A stretch of 64,000 nucleotides of DNA, from contig OX457026.1 in assembly GCA_949752745.1 (NCBI GenBank), positions 75,855,775-75,919,774 of the forward strand, in the 5' to 3' direction. Below the pieces are notes generated by a model that was not told the origin of the DNA, ran no database searches, and saw only the letters and a program-made list of their open reading frames with translations. The translations under genes were made by a program, and so were the position numbers. The stretch is from Protula sp. h YS-2021 (Eukaryota > Annelida > Polychaeta > Sabellida > Serpulidae). Positions 29,801-45,500 of this stretch are shown one piece after another (position 1 is the stretch's first letter; the number at the start of each line of letters is the position of its first letter).

Positions 29801-32800
29801 TTGTGGAAGAATTTATTTTTATAGATGTCTTGTTTGTTTTAAATTGCAACCTGCTAACCTGTTATGTATCTCACTGCAAAACAATGTAAATAAGTTATAT
29901 AAATATTGAACACCCAGTCTTCTTATGGCTTGAATTTTTGAATAAGTGGCAAGCACCGAAACAAATTGTACTAGAAAGTTGCTATATACATTAGTTTCAC
30001 GGGTGCACATTGCGTTGATAGGTTTAGTAAACTTTCAGCTTTGTAGATATTACTATCCCCGAGTATCACAGCATGATAAACATCTTACCCACAGCTTTCC
30101 AAAACCGTCGATCAGTTAGGCCTCGATCCAGAGCTCATCCAGTTTCCGACTTTTGCCACAATGGGTTCGGATTTCCACGGGCCGACGGAAACACCCGAGC
30201 CGAGCATATACATGAGCGAGGCGACGGCGGCACTGAGTCGCACTCAAGTGAGCAGCGGCATGACTCCGCCGCAGAACACACTCATGAGCGAAGAAGCGAC
30301 GCAGCACCAAGGTGAAGGTCAGCCTGGAGATGCGTCATCAGCTAGCGAGGTTAGACACGTCGGCGGTGTCACGTGGCAGAAACTGTACCATGTTTTTTTT
30401 AGTGTCGTTCTTCATGAACTAATCTATTGGTTGTTGTTTTGCGTCTCGTTTTATTTCACTAACTTCTCCGGTACACACTTTGGACCACAATAAAAACAAT
30501 ATTGTTTTATTGTTTTGTTGTTTTTTTTTGTATTTGCTGTTGTTATCCGACATCTTTAAATTTTGTATTGTTTCACTAACTAAAATACGTATAATACGCG
30601 TGTTAATTGGTGTTACTTACTTGAAGTGTTGTAAGTAATGGAATGCCGTTTTGTGTGTTGTTATGTATCATTTGTAAGGACTCAAATTACTGAGTTTAGA
30701 ACAACATTATGTTAGCTTTAGTTTGCTGTTGTTTTTGTGTGTGGATGCATAAGCTAAACGCTCGTTTTAATGGAGTGAGAATGTATGAACCAGGAGACTG
30801 TTGTACTGTAATAACAAATAATCGATGTACATACACTCGGAAACTTGTTTGAAAACTTTTCGTGACTGGTTTAGTTTTATTTCCGTTTGTGATCTGTTGT
30901 TCAGTTTTATTGATTTGCCGTTTTATAACTCGTTTTCATGAAGTTTTGTATCATTTGTGAACCCTCTTTCGTTGTTTGCATATTTAAGTACAGTAAAACC
31001 TCTTCATAACGGCCATCTTCCGGACCAACTGAAATGGTTCATTATGGGTTTTAAAGAACACATGTATTGAAATAGACTTGCTATAACACGAAAGAAGTTT
31101 GTAATTTTAAAATTTGTGAATGATGTACAATAAAACCTGCTACTTCTCGGAAAACAAAGGCGTAACCTGTTAAAAGCTCGGTTATCATAATGGTAAATTT
31201 TATGCATTCGTCTATCTTGACAGCATAGAATGAAATCAGTCGTTAGGTGTTATGTGGGCATCTGTTTGGCTGAAATGTTATCTGTTGGTTAATTTTTGTG
31301 AATACAGCCGCAGAAAAGCTCCCCACTTACAAAGAGAAACCATGCTTTTGAACTGGACCGTTGGGGGAGCAATCCCGGTTGTCTCATTAGAAACTCATAT
31401 TATGTTTGGATAAATTTGACAGCAGAAGGCTGGGACCCCGGACGCGCGCGAATCGTCGGCGCGGAGCCGGGCGTCGCTGCGGGACCAGCACAGATCGGTG
31501 CTGGAGAGCCTGCGTAAATCAGCGACGGACCGGCGCAGTAAGAGCCCGGCCATCGACACGGCCGCGCTTGCTAAGTCAGAGCTGGACAGCATGGAGCTGG
31601 ATGAGGATGGTGATATGCCCTTCCCGCCTGACCTCACCAAAGGTGAGCAATGTATGTGTGCGTGCGTGTATGTGGGGTGCTCTGCAAAAATGAACGGTGT
31701 GTGTTTATAGGGTGAGCGTCGTGCTCTATAGCTGTGACAAGGAGATTCGAGAAAGATATGGGATGGGGAGGAGGGGTCAGATGCTTGTAGAGGGCTGGCT
31801 GTCACGAACATAAAACTTTTTTGGGGGGGGAGACATATGTTCCTGGGTGGTAAAAAGACGCAATTAAGGTTGAAAAAAAAAAACAGATGAAAAGAAAGGT
31901 ATCCCGACATAACGCCTCGCGACATAACGCCTCGCGACATAACGCCTCGCGACAAAACGCCTCAAAATGTAAAGTGCGACAAAAACGCCTCACTTTTTGA
32001 AACAACAATTAAAACACATAATTCCACTTTCTAAATCTGATTTTAATTTTGCCATTTAGCCATCGCTAACAAATGAGCGTTTCATTACACAGCAAACAGA
32101 TATATTTTTACACTATAGTTTGAAGAGAAAATATACCATTAGTCAAGAGCTTTAGTTTCAGTGGTCATCACTTATAAACAAATCGTGATGTAAAAAAGAA
32201 AAAAAAAAGAAAGAGAGATAGAGAGAGACAGAAAATATTGTCACATAAAAAAGAAATAACTAAAAACTTGGCTTGGCCTGGCATAAATCCTGCTAAAAAC
32301 AACTCGTCGTTTAAGTGTGCGAAGTGAAAAAAAATCTTATCGCTCCCAAATCAATATTCGATCAAGTAGCGAATTTGATGATTTTTTTAAACTATCACAT
32401 CATGCAATATAAGCATGCTCGAAGAAACGATAAACCTGACATATATACCGAGAACGGATTAATGCTGCATCGCTGAGAGAATTACGAGTGAGAACGGCTA
32501 TGTAAATCTATTTTCAAACGATTTTTAAGTACAGATTGTGCAATATTTTTTTCAATTTGATGTGATGTTGAAGTGCCTACACTCCGATAGTATGGATACT
32601 TTTGCAGAAGAAAGGATCATGCATGACATGGGAACTTCGCCGATCATATTCTCCAAAGAAGGGACAAGAATCACATTTAAATCTGAGTAAGCCTTTTAGA
32701 CAAAGAGTTATCATATTTCAAGACACTGTAAATAATCTGCCTATTTAAAGCAATTCACTGTTCGTATTGAAAACACACATACATGAAATTTAATTTATGT

Positions 32801-35800
32801 TATATAATAATTATTGTCCTTTCGTGTTTGATTAAAAAAAACATAACATTTTTTTGCTGTCTTTATTTTATTAAGAAATTAACACGCGTTTGTTTTATGC
32901 ACCTCGCTCGGTCACTACCTATGATTTAATTACCTCTATTGCGCTTAACACTTCACGTTCCTGTATCGATCACTGCGCTGTTGTTTTAACCACACTAATG
33001 CCTTGCACATCGTTCTTGTAATGTCATCGTTATAAGTACTCTTCAAGTACCCCTCAAATACTGCTCTTAACACTTTGATCTTAGTTTACGTTTCAGCACA
33101 TGACTACACATTCAATCAGCTAATTGCATAGCGGTTAATTGCATAAATCAGTGAATTATATGCTGTTGAAAAATCCCTTACAGCTCTTTTGTAATGAGAA
33201 TATATCTGATAATCGCATGAATCAGTTACTGTTTTCTGAGGGAAAATTAGATATTCAGTTGACCGGTTTCGACCGTACATCTAACCCTGTGCGGCTCGTG
33301 CACAGGCTTTCCACACGTGACCGAGTTCAATACTTCGGACCATCATCAATCCCTACAACAAGCCTTTAGCTAAATTATATTAGCACATTCGTGTATTGTG
33401 GAATATATCTAGGATACCGTATTGAAATCGTAATTTATTTGGAAGAAATTGAAACAAAATTGAAGAAAAAAAATGTATGTATGTGTGGCTTTTGTTTATG
33501 TTTTATGTTTTATCCATTCCATGTTTAATAAATGTCACGCATTAATGCGACCGTTTTGACCACGCCTAGGGCACTCTCCCCTATGTCACTGCGCAGCTTC
33601 ACTTGGAGTCCCTTTCCAAGTGATCAGTACAGCTCCCCCGACGTCCAACTTATCGATTTTCCGGATATCAAGCAGATACCGGATATCCGGATCTTATCGG
33701 CTGCTAGCGGGTATTATGAAGTTATTGTTGAGTATTTTCTGATGTTTCAATTTCGACTTTTTGAGCATGAATTTCGGTTTCTACGTGCTGTCTGTTACGA
33801 TTCCAATTACTGAGGAAAAATCTGATTAATTTCCTAAAAAATGCGTTTTTTTGTTAATCGTTTTTTGCTGTTGTTTGGAAACCTGAAAAACACTGAGCTG
33901 AAAAAAAAATGGCAAAGAATTTCCGGGTACCTGTGTCCTGATGACTTAGAGGGCTGTATTAATTTAAAGATGAGGTGTTCTTTTTCAATCATTAATTAGG
34001 CATGTCATTCATATTACAAAAAAAAGTAAAAAAAAAATTGATAAGAGCTTGTTGCTTTCGTGGTGGCTCACTGAATAGATGCCTGTGGAAAATCTTGAAA
34101 ACTTCACTTTTTTCGATTTTGCTCTTTGTGTTTTCTTGATACAAAGCCTTTCCTTTCTTTAATTTTTTCGTCTTATTACACTTGTCAACTCATTCAAGAC
34201 CATGTTACTGGTATTAGAAATAAATCTGCTACCAGAACCAGGACTCTGTCAGTAGCATTAGACTGGTGTGTTCGGTGTGTTTTAGCGGTGTGTTTACGGG
34301 GTGTTTCAGCTGTGTGTGTACGGTGTGTGTTAGCGGTCTGTTTACGGTGTGTTTTAGCGGTGTGTTTTAGCTGTGTGTGTACGGGGATATTTCACTTGTC
34401 AATTGCATGTAACCGTTGTTCAAGCATCACTGCCCTACCCGTTCAATTGCCGACCAGTCACACCGGTGTAGAAATTCATTGGGTTTGCGTGATTTTTAAC
34501 AGGCGCTGAATGTAAGCAGTGTATCTTTCAAGCTGATGTATTTGGTCAGTTTGTAATAAAGAGGCTTGATTGTGAGGTTTTTTTCAGCTAATTATATTTG
34601 ATTGTTTCGCGCATGTGGGCCCGGTAGCACTTAGTATGAGGGGAAGGGTCGGGTTTTACTGTCATTGGCAACAATGTATCACACAAGAAAAAAGCGTCTA
34701 GAAAATGGACACAGTGGAGGACCGGAATTGACACATTTAGTTGATATACAATACACTTTTCATGTATGAAGTTGTAACTGTATTTCTGACATAATACTTG
34801 AGAGGTTGAACATGATGTGCCAAATTAATATTTAACCATATGTAAAAACATATAACGCTTTTTCCTTAGAATGTGTAATTTGTAAGTGAATACTAAAAGC
34901 CATATAGAGAAAGTAGACAGTATTGCAATGACTGTAATTCACTGACAAGGTTAAACTTACTCGTAGGTTATTAAAATAACAGTAGTTTAAACCTCTGAGA
35001 TGAATGCTTTTATTTTTTATCGAAACGTAGTTTAAGAGCTAATTTGTGCTCATTTTTTCCTTAAAACACAAAATTTTTTAGCAGTCTGGTAGGGGAGGGG
35101 GTGGGTGTGTTATTTGTATGAACTCAAATGGCGTAAGTTTAACCGGTCGTTATAGTAACGTGCGATTGTAGTAGTCATAACGCGTGGAAACAAAACTAAA
35201 CCCATGTGTGATTTATTTTCTTGCTTTCCCCTCGGCAATTGGTTACCGCTTTGCAGTAGAAAAAGTTCCACTACGTTCATAATTAAACACGACAAATCAG
35301 CGGGACAGACCCCGCACCCCGTGGCCAGCAAATCAGCAAGCCAAACCCCCGTCCTGCTCGCCGAATCATTCACCCAAACGGGCGAAGGGGACGATGACTG
35401 GTAAATAAACACAACCATTGCAAGCTTGTGATTTAGCGACGGCCAACGTATCATAGTCTTTTGTCCGGTGGTTTATATTGTTATCTGAGTTTTTTTCCGA
35501 CATTCATCTTCTGAATGACGATGTAAGTGTTCGCTAAATAACAACCATGCACGTTTTCAGTATTAGTGAGTAATGTTATTTTTAAGATTTTACTTAGTTT
35601 TAGTGATCATCTATTCAGGTATTTTGTGTAGAGTCTAATTCATAAGCTTAGAAGTTATATCGCTCTTTGTTTATAATAAACTAACACAGAATTTGCTAAT
35701 GTCAAAGATGATGTACGCACTTATAAACAGTTTTACCATAAAATGTTCATTTATTAGTCAATGATTTCTCTGTGTCTTCTTTTACGCATTCAGGGATGAT

Positions 35801-36458
35801 ATAAGAAACTGGTAAATGTTTGTTTTTATTGCGTAAATTGTAGTCTGATTTCGATGTAATGTATTTCCCAACACATTTCTTAGACCTGTGTAAACCTTTA
35901 TTGAAGTTATTTCCTTTGTTATAATTTAATGGGACACTGACCACCCACTTTCAAATAGTAGCAGAAATTAGCATCGGGATGGGGTGGGGGGAGGGGGGGG
36001 GAGGGTGCTGGTAGGGGGCCGCCGATGAGACTACAGTCACCCGGGAAATATAGGACAAATATTATTAAGCATCAGGCAACAAAGCAAACATTCTTCATTA
36101 CTTTACGGCACCATCAATTTAGAAGAGGCCCCTCCCGCTCCGCCCCCCCCCCCCCCAATCATGTTCCTCACCCGTTTCTTCTTTCTTCTCTTATCTTTCC
36201 TCCTCGTTGTAATGTTGGCGTTACTGATCCTGTTTATGTATTGATTTTACAGGAAGTCTATACCAGTGGCCGATCACCCGATAGTTCAAGAATATCTAAA
36301 AGTCTACGACACAATGGTTCACTTCAAAGAGGCTCTCTCCACTTTCTTTATGGACAGAGGTACGGAACTCGGAACGACTCGTTCTGTGAATTTGGTTGTT
36401 GGTATTTGCTGAACGCATTTATATGTGACGTCACAGTAGCACACTCTGCCCATGACAC

Positions 36459-36496
<38 letters not shown>

Positions 36497-36505
36497 GTAA
36501 TAGTA

Positions 36506-36589
<84 letters not shown>

Positions 36590-39500
36590 ATGATATTTTT
36601 AAGAATCAGAATAATCAGAGTAATATGAATCTGAAGAAAAATAGTTTATATATGATTTAATTATAAGAATAATAAATAAATAAAATAAAAAGTACTCAAA
36701 AGAAATCAAGGCGGCACTTGGATGTTTGACGGACGTCATGTCTTTTACATTGATAATGTCATAACAGATATGACGTCAATGAGTCAAGTACTGATGGACA
36801 TAGAACGGGTGCCGTTTGACAGAGAGGACAAAGTGCAGCCACAGGTGGAGGAAATGACCTTCAACATCGCTAATAGTAAGCGCGTTTGCAATTTAAAAAA
36901 AAGTAGAGTAGTTGTTTGCTTGCAGCACAAGCGCTTAGAAATGTTAGCATACCGTCCTGTTAATCGATGTGTGAAAATATGAGTTTCAATTTAGTCCAAT
37001 GACTGAACCTACAGACTATTTATATGCAAAGGAATAGTATTCTGAGAAGATCCAGACGTAGATTGTTACAGTATAGAAATAGACGCGTGCAGTGACTGCA
37101 TAATATTTCAGCATGATCTGTTATTGTACTCAGTGGTTACTGGTACTAATGTCTGAGAACTGTTGTAATAATATCACTGCTGGTCGAAATGTCCCGGGAC
37201 ATTCTTGTTCGTAGCCACCAGTAAAAAAAAAAGTTCTTGACATGGACGTATATTTCTATGTAGAGGACGTTTGAAGATTTATTTTTGGCTGCATTTTACT
37301 CTTTAAGGATGAGTTATGATTTTAAGAAGAACATTTTCTTGTCTTGAGATAGTTCATTTTCCTGCGTCGTCTGCTGTTGTAATGGATTTGTAATCTATTG
37401 AGGCTGACTTTAAGTACATTCCGAGCTGTAGCTGGTTTTTCGTTTAAAATGGGGAGAGTTAAGTGCGATAAGATAAGTAAATATGGGAAAGATAGTCAAT
37501 GAAAACGAAGCTGTCAATTTTACAGACCGTATTTCTTGATATTTCAGTCTTGGAAGACACCCTACAGCTGGTCACCAGTGCTGTCTCTAACGACCGGGTA
37601 AGCCTTACGTCATCGTCTTCCTGTGTCGCTATCCTAGCTATTGCCCGGGAATTATACTGAATGTACAGTGCGATCTCGTTGTAATGACGTGGCTGGCACC
37701 GAGAAAATGTGTTGTTACGACCGATGTGTCGCAATGACCAATACTTTTAAAACAGGAGAAAAAAAAGCGTAACAAGGACCAAACAGTTACGCATTTATGA
37801 GCTGTATGTCGTTACAGTCGGTGTCGTTATAACGGGGTTGAACTGTATCTTTTTTCTAGTAATTAGTATGGAGATACGAGGGAATATTCGTCTGGGTGTT
37901 TGTTTATGTTCTATGATGCAAAATGTTTTCCCGCCTTAAAATGTAAAGTTACAGGATGTTTTGTATGATTTTAAGCTAGATTATGGAAGCTTGTAAACTC
38001 GAGGTTGCCGTAGAAACGCATTTCGAACAACAAAATTTCACTAAAATAAAAACGAATGACTAACCCGGATAGAATATGGCAGCCCCCCCCCCCCCCCCAA
38101 AAAAAAAAATGGTGTACACGCATGAGATAATGGTGCTTTATACGTCTAAAAACTATACATTAAAGAATTCATTTACTTGGACGTTTGATTTATCCTATCC
38201 TATAAAATATTTATAACTGCATTAGTGGTGTAGAATAAAAAACTCGCGGGCTTTTGTTTACCGTAAAAACATTACTCCTCTTTCATAGCTGTCTCCGTAT
38301 AATTGAAAACAAAATAGCACTAAAACATAAGTGATTTCACTGAACTATCCTTGATGTTTATGCAAGTTGATTAGTCGGGGCAGAAATTACATAGAATACT
38401 TGCTGTCGTTGTGACTTAACTTTTCACGTTTTACCCAGGTTTTTATTAATAAGCGAACATATGAGGGTCAACTTGAACTAAAACTCACTGTGAATTAATT
38501 CTCGATATACGAAGATTCCTCTCTTTTCATTCCGAGTATTTCTGCAGTTAAATGTGTAAAAGTGCTACATATATTGTGCCTGATCAAAAAAAAAAAAAAA
38601 ATTTGAATCGTCTCTACATCTGTTCATGACAAAGCAGGACAGCGATTCGCCACTGAGTAAATTATCATCAGTAAGTGAGAACAGCCGCACGGTGTCATTT
38701 CTCTATCTTCACATCTTTCATTTCCTACCTCAATCATTAGTTTAGAAAGCTGTCGTTGAGACTGTAGATTAGAAGACGTGTATTATTTTTTTCGGTTTGA
38801 TTTTTTTTATTCATAGTAAGATGGCAGACTAGTATGTTGGGCTGACAAGGTCCAATGTGTTTGTCAAAATTAATTTGAGATACTGTTTTTATATCAATGT
38901 AGAATTTTTTATTTATTTTTTTAAACAAGCATTAAGTAATTAGTTTGAAATGAGTAGCAGACTGCTTCTGTTTTGCGATTTTTGATTACTCACTCCGCAA
39001 TGATATTTTTGGCTAAAGAGGTAATATACCGCTCCAACGACTAGCCCTGGGAAGACCTAGGATTCTTCTCAGGGCAGTAAAGGGTCCCCATTTTTTATTT
39101 TATTATTTTATTTTTTATTTTTTTTGGCAGGGGGTGTAAAATACTCTTTACCCTAGATCGCGGATTTTGCGTGGCTTTCCACGTTCTTGTGTAAGAAGAA
39201 GCACAGTCGGGGGTCTGACATAAAAGACACGTTGTAGTTATTACAACCTTATATTCTTTCTTTATTTTGTGCATGCTAGTCGAGTATTGTTGCCGTACGT
39301 GTTGTAATGGTGGAGTATTCATTCCTGTGTTTTGTGCTGTATGTTCATTTTTTTGTAAATCACCGTGTCACATTCTGTTGTAGCTTGTAAATGAAACCTG
39401 GTTTCCGGAAGTAAAAAGCCATTTAATGGTGTGACGTAATAAATTCTTTCAGTTGATTATAGTTTTTTTTTATAATTGGCATAGCTGCTATTTAGGTTCA

Positions 39501-42500
39501 CTTGATACCTGTTACTTTTTTTAAATTTAATTATGTTTTAGCTTAAGCGTTTTGACCAGAGTTGTGTTTCATGTATTTGGAGCTTCAAAGCAGTTTCGTT
39601 GGGTAGAGGGAAACCGGACACGTGATTCGAAAACTTTCGACTGGATTTTGACTTCAAATGAAAACACATTATCGCTTTTCAAATTTGCAATTCATAGTGT
39701 GATACTTTTTATAATGTTTGCAAATTCTCTTTTTTGCCATGATCGCCAGAGTTTTATAGCTGTCCTGTTACATCCTGTAATATGATGGAGACTGTGCAAC
39801 GTATATATGTTTGTGGGATTTTGATCCCTCCCCGCTGTTTATTCTTGGTCGCTAAATTGTTCAGTACGATTTTTTAACGTCACATAAGCCTTACTTGTGT
39901 CAACTGAAGATATTTTCAGAACATTTTTTTACAGTATCGGTCTCGGTTAGGAACAAAGAATCAGCTCTAGTTTAAAATATCATGATTTTTTTTTTTTTTT
40001 TTTATTTTTTTTTTTACTTTTTTGTGTATTTGTGAACAAACAACTATATGATTGTCCCTTAGGAGTACCCTGTTTCGTCACTGCTTGGGGGATTGTCACG
40101 TGACCAGACGAGATCCATCCTATTCACGCGAGAACGCACGGGAGTACCCCTTGGTCCGTTGCCATCACGGGGTGGCGTCAGGACCGCCATGAGTGAAAAC
40201 ATCGACACGGCTGTGCAGGAGAAATATGACGAGTTACAGCAAGAGCATGAAAAACTACAGCAAAATCACGACAACCTGTGAGTACTGCTTTGACCTCGTC
40301 CATCCGCCACCACCGCCCCTGCCCCCCCCCCCCCCCCGCCCCGGCCCCACGCCACACCGATACACACGCTCTCCAGTGGCTACTCACTACCGCCCGTTTT
40401 GACAGAAGCCCTAAGTTGTGCCACGGGTTTGTTGATTAGTACCAGAAGTTATGCATACTCCGTATTACAGAAAACATTGAATAGTAGGAACCTCACGGGA
40501 GTGAAAAAATCGCGAAATCTAATATTATTGAATGAAAACACATAGATTTGCAAGTGGTGGTACCGCCCAGAATATTAAAGTATGTTTCGTTTTCTCGAAG
40601 TTTCTGCTGTCACATAAAGCCCCATTTTAAACATGACCAGACAGTTTTTTGTACCAAACACCATACAGCAATCTCTTTCTTTCAAAAAGTAACCCAATCA
40701 GCAGACATACTTTACCATATAATTTAAAAATAAAAAAAAGAGAAAGAACTGTTGTGTTGCAGCTTTGAAAAGTAGTACTTGAAAGATTTTTTTTTTTATT
40801 TACTTATTTTTGTGTCCAGGCAAGTGCTGTTTAGAGAAGAGACGAAGAAGCGTGAAGACCAGCTGAACCACAACACGGTGGTGATGATGGAGATGCAGGA
40901 CACGATACACGCACTACAGCGTGAGCTCTCCATGATGGGCCAGAAAGTACAGCAGCCAGTGGCCCAGGTACGCGCACGGTGGTGGACAGAGACCACCGGG
41001 GCGGGGATAGGGGAGGAGGGGAGGTGGAGTAGGGTTAAACCAAAGATGCTATAATAGACCCAGCATGATCTGAGAGGCAATTCTGACCTATTGAGTAAGG
41101 ATTGGCAATTTCTGAAAAGATGGGGATTGTTAATAGACAACATCCTAATAAGGACCCAATTAATTTGTATAAGGCAAGCAAAACGTAAAGTTTTAACACA
41201 GCTAGTATTTTGTAAAGACATACTGAATCTTTGTGTTAAATACGCTTCTTCTGTTGTTCTGTGGCGTGTTATATTTGTGCCGCCTTGTGCGTTGTAAACT
41301 GCTGTATAAGCTGAACTGTTAGAATGGGGAACACAAAAGCGTGGATTCTCCTAGGTTTTGTGTTGTACTTTTGTGTGCAACTGAATGTTAAGAACAGTGC
41401 AAGCTTTGAAAGTGTTAGTGTTTATAATGTAGTACCGTTTAAATTAAATAATTCAGAAATAGTGTAAAAATTAAGGTTATGTATTTAAAAATTATGTGTT
41501 GACAGTTGTTCTTAGTCGTTGCTTTACACATCACATAAAATCGTACAACCCCCAAACCATTATCCGTGTGATAAGCATACTAACTACATTGACAATTAAC
41601 CGTGCTAAATGTCACCTTTTACTTTAAAGAAGAAATAAGTAAATTCGGATTTGAATCCACATGGATCTGGAAAAAATTTGATGTTTTGCATTAGTTAAAA
41701 TACAGCTGCTTCCTGAATTTGTTATATTGACGTGTTTAGGAACAATCAGATAGCACGTCAAAGTTGAGTCACTCCACCAAGCCGCCTGGCAGGAAATATC
41801 CATTCTGGCCTCGTGTAGAGTCAAATTCTATCCTACCCAATATGGTACATAGAAGAGCCAGCAAAAAAAAAATGTTCAACTATGTTCAACTTTACCTGAA
41901 TATATCATCTCTCAGTGGTGCTGGATGTTTTTTTTTTCCAACAAAAATGTCGTTTCAGCTTTTGTCCAGTTCCGTCCACACTTTCTTTACACCGATACTC
42001 ACAGACTTATCTCTGTGTAAACTTGCGCACATTCTCGGCTCTTGGTGTCTTCGCGTTTCATTACAGCACCTTTGATGCGTTACGTACCAACTGCTATTTT
42101 TGCATTTTCGACATCTTTTACTGTTTTGATTTATAAAGACTGTAATGTTTTCATGTTTATAACTTTACTCTACTCCAGAAAATATCTAAAAGCATCCAGG
42201 TTCCTGATTTGGTTGCTACGAGAGGTGGCTCTGGTATTAACCAGGAGGTAACGCAATTGCATGCTGTGAAAACCATGTATCACAACCAGTACCTTTTTTT
42301 TTTACCATTTTGAATCCTCTTCGTTCTTGATCTGAAGTGATCCGAATCAATCATCTGTGCAATCCTGTTTTGAAGTACGCATAACATTTTTGGTTTTATT
42401 CCCGCCCCCTATAGTTTCTCGGCTTTACCAGGGCTTTACCAGGGCAATCAGATTTGTACCATTGATCTCATCATTTGAAATGACATAATGGGTATTTTAA

Positions 42501-45500
42501 GCATTTGTACCTGGAGTCATGATTATGTATATAACTTGTCTTGTAGAGTGAGAACTAAAGATTTTTTTCACGTTTTTAGTCTCACTCCACCTTTGAAAAA
42601 ACCTGCTTCCCTTTACTATAATATGCTTTACTATATCCTTTACTTCCCTTCACTGTAATATGCACCTGTTCAGATTCTGTTTAAGATGCGCATGTTTATA
42701 CCTCAGTTGTAACGATTATACCGATAATTTTGTTACTTGTATGATTACCAATAAATTGTCAGGTTTTTAGCTCCGCTGTGTACTCTATAGCTTTGTAGTG
42801 CTATATACGCTTTTAATCCGCCATATCATTTCAGTTTTAAGTTTATGCTCAGGTACGTTAACACAAGATGGCTGTAACAGTTAATAGCTTACTTAACATG
42901 TTTTATTTCAAGTCTAACAATAAAATCATATAAATAATTCCCAAAATAAATGCTTCTTACTCGTTAAGGGGAAAATCTTCGTGATGCGTTCTTGAATATT
43001 TTTAATTCTGCACGTGACACGTTTCTAGAACTAACTTGCACATGCAGTAGTGACATCGTAACAGCTTTCCAGACCATATACGGGCGGATTTTAAACAAAT
43101 AGGAACTTACCTTGAGATTTTGTTTTTCACAGGGTGCGAGATCGCAGACACCGATAATGTTCACACGGCTGGATTCCGAACGCAACGCGAAGATGATGAA
43201 GCGAGCGGTGAACGAGGAGAGACTTCCGGTGGAAAAATATCAGGCATGTCTCGCTTCTTCACAGTTAAAAAAAAATGACCAATTTTACAACTTTTGTTAC
43301 AGTTTTTGAACTGAACGTTGATTTTTATACACCAAAGTTTATTCTCTTTCTGTAATACGGAAAACAGCGCAGTATTACATGTATTTGTTAAGAGAATTTG
43401 TGTTTAGTGATGAAAGGTGAAGTTCAGTTTGACACTCGTGCTCGCCGTGACGTCACGTTTTCATAATAACAACAAAGCGGATAAATAAGAACGTTCTTCT
43501 GTTGAAAGATAATATTTCGTCCACATTTAGATGTGGTCCCTTCTCTTGATTCGCCGCTTCTTGTTTTTATTTTAATTCTAAAAATTCAGTTTTTTTAACT
43601 TTAACATTGGAAAGGTAATATTGTAAATGAAAGTGGTCTCACTGGGCGTATGTATATTTCAGACTGCCGTGGAAGCGATGGATCGCTACGTGGACATTCC
43701 GTCGCGTAGGATGGCCCACCTGGCCGCGAAATACGTGCACCATACACAAATGAAGCAAATAGAAGGTTAGACGATTTCCTAGAATTACTATTAACTAACT
43801 GCGTGGATCAACGTGTCATTTGTCATGTCAAAGTCAGAGTATTGCAGATTAGAAGTTTAGAGTTTTTGCTTCAGAATTGTGTAATATTTTAAACTACACC
43901 ACCCTTTCCCCTCCCCTCCCCCAACCCCATTGTTACGTTCATGAATGTTTCAAGTAATTCTCTGAATGAAGAACATATATTTTATAATACTCTGGGGAAA
44001 AGTACACCGATACTGTGGACAAGCATGTGTTAGCAGTATAAACATTTAGACTTTTAATTGCGCCATTCATAACTCTACAATAAGAAACAATTAAATCACA
44101 CACGCATACGCCCTCATACACCCTAACACCCCCCCCCCCCACACACACACAGGCTGGAAGTTGAGACTTCAAAATCAGTAAGCAGTATGTGGCTCGTTAA
44201 TAATATATGAATACGCAACAAGGGACAGGTTAACCCCACTGTGGATCAGGTGGGAAATCCGCAGAATTGCAATTGGATTTGCATAGGATCAGTACCAAAT
44301 TCTATGCATTATACCACGATGGAAGGGATCATTCCTTACAGCACCACGAAGAAAGGGTTCACGTGGGAAGTCACAAAGCCGTCGTTTTTTCTTGTGCTTC
44401 TTTGGTCTTTAAAATGAGCAAATTATTAGCAGTTTGAGTTTTGAAAAATTTCAGAATTATCAGGGAATCCGTAAAAAAACAAGTATCGCTTTTTTCTTGT
44501 GATTTGGAAAAAAATGCGCTCGAGCTGACTGGACTTGATTCCGCAATAGCCAAGGCAGTTGCAGCGAACCTCAATCCCTTTCTCACCACCTGGATTATCA
44601 GAGCAGCACCATAACCGACTGAGCCAGCTGTGATTTTATGATTGTATACATTTTGTTATGTGTTTTACATATGCCATGGTGTTTTGTAGATGCGGTGAGG
44701 AGAAGCAACAATTTAGATGAAAATGTGTTCCATGTCTTAGACAAAATGGAGGCTCTACAAAATGACGTTAGTTTGATTTTTCCTGTTTTTTTATTTTTTT
44801 TGGCCAATACCTTTTATTTTACCTTTTTTAAAATGACGACATCCTGGGTCTTTTGAATGTACATAGAAATTTCTACATCATTTCAAGTCCTTTCAATAAA
44901 AATATACCTCAATTGGTCTCTGTCTCGAGGACTAGAAACCGGTTTCATCATCGTAAACGTCAGTTTGCTCCGAATATCGATTTGTAAAGCACGAAGTGGA
45001 CCTCCCATATATACCAAGCAGCCCAGCCGCTAATACTTGTGATTATAGAGAGCCCAGCGCTGGGCGGAGAAAATGGACACGCTGGGGAGCGAGAGGTTAC
45101 AGCTGGCCAACTTCCTTATGATCACGTTGGACGAGATTGAACGAGAATCTGGAATATTCCTCATCAAGCCTATGTTTTCTTATAGAGCTCCGTAAGTTGA
45201 GAATTTTGAAGCGTGATATTGCTTCTGACTTAAAGATTCGGGCGTGGGTTAGAGTGAACTGATATATGTGTTGGGGAGGGGAGGGGGGGGTTGTCGGTGG
45301 GGGGGGGGGGGGGGGGGAGGTAGATGTTTACACTAAGGGTGCGTTTCATCAGTTATTTTAGATTGTTTGGACAGAGACTGATCTTAGCAGCACATTCTTT
45401 TCTTCATACTTTTTGCCTGAATATTTGAACTGCGAAATGAATCTTTTTTTGTAACTTCTTAAGCTGTAGATTTAAAGTAAATATGTTACAGGGAATCTGT

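Noticed and set aside
36025..36660. 211-codon open frame with poly-Asn and poly-Ser
   Set aside because: Driven by the AAT/AGT microsatellite and crosses exon 22 in another frame.
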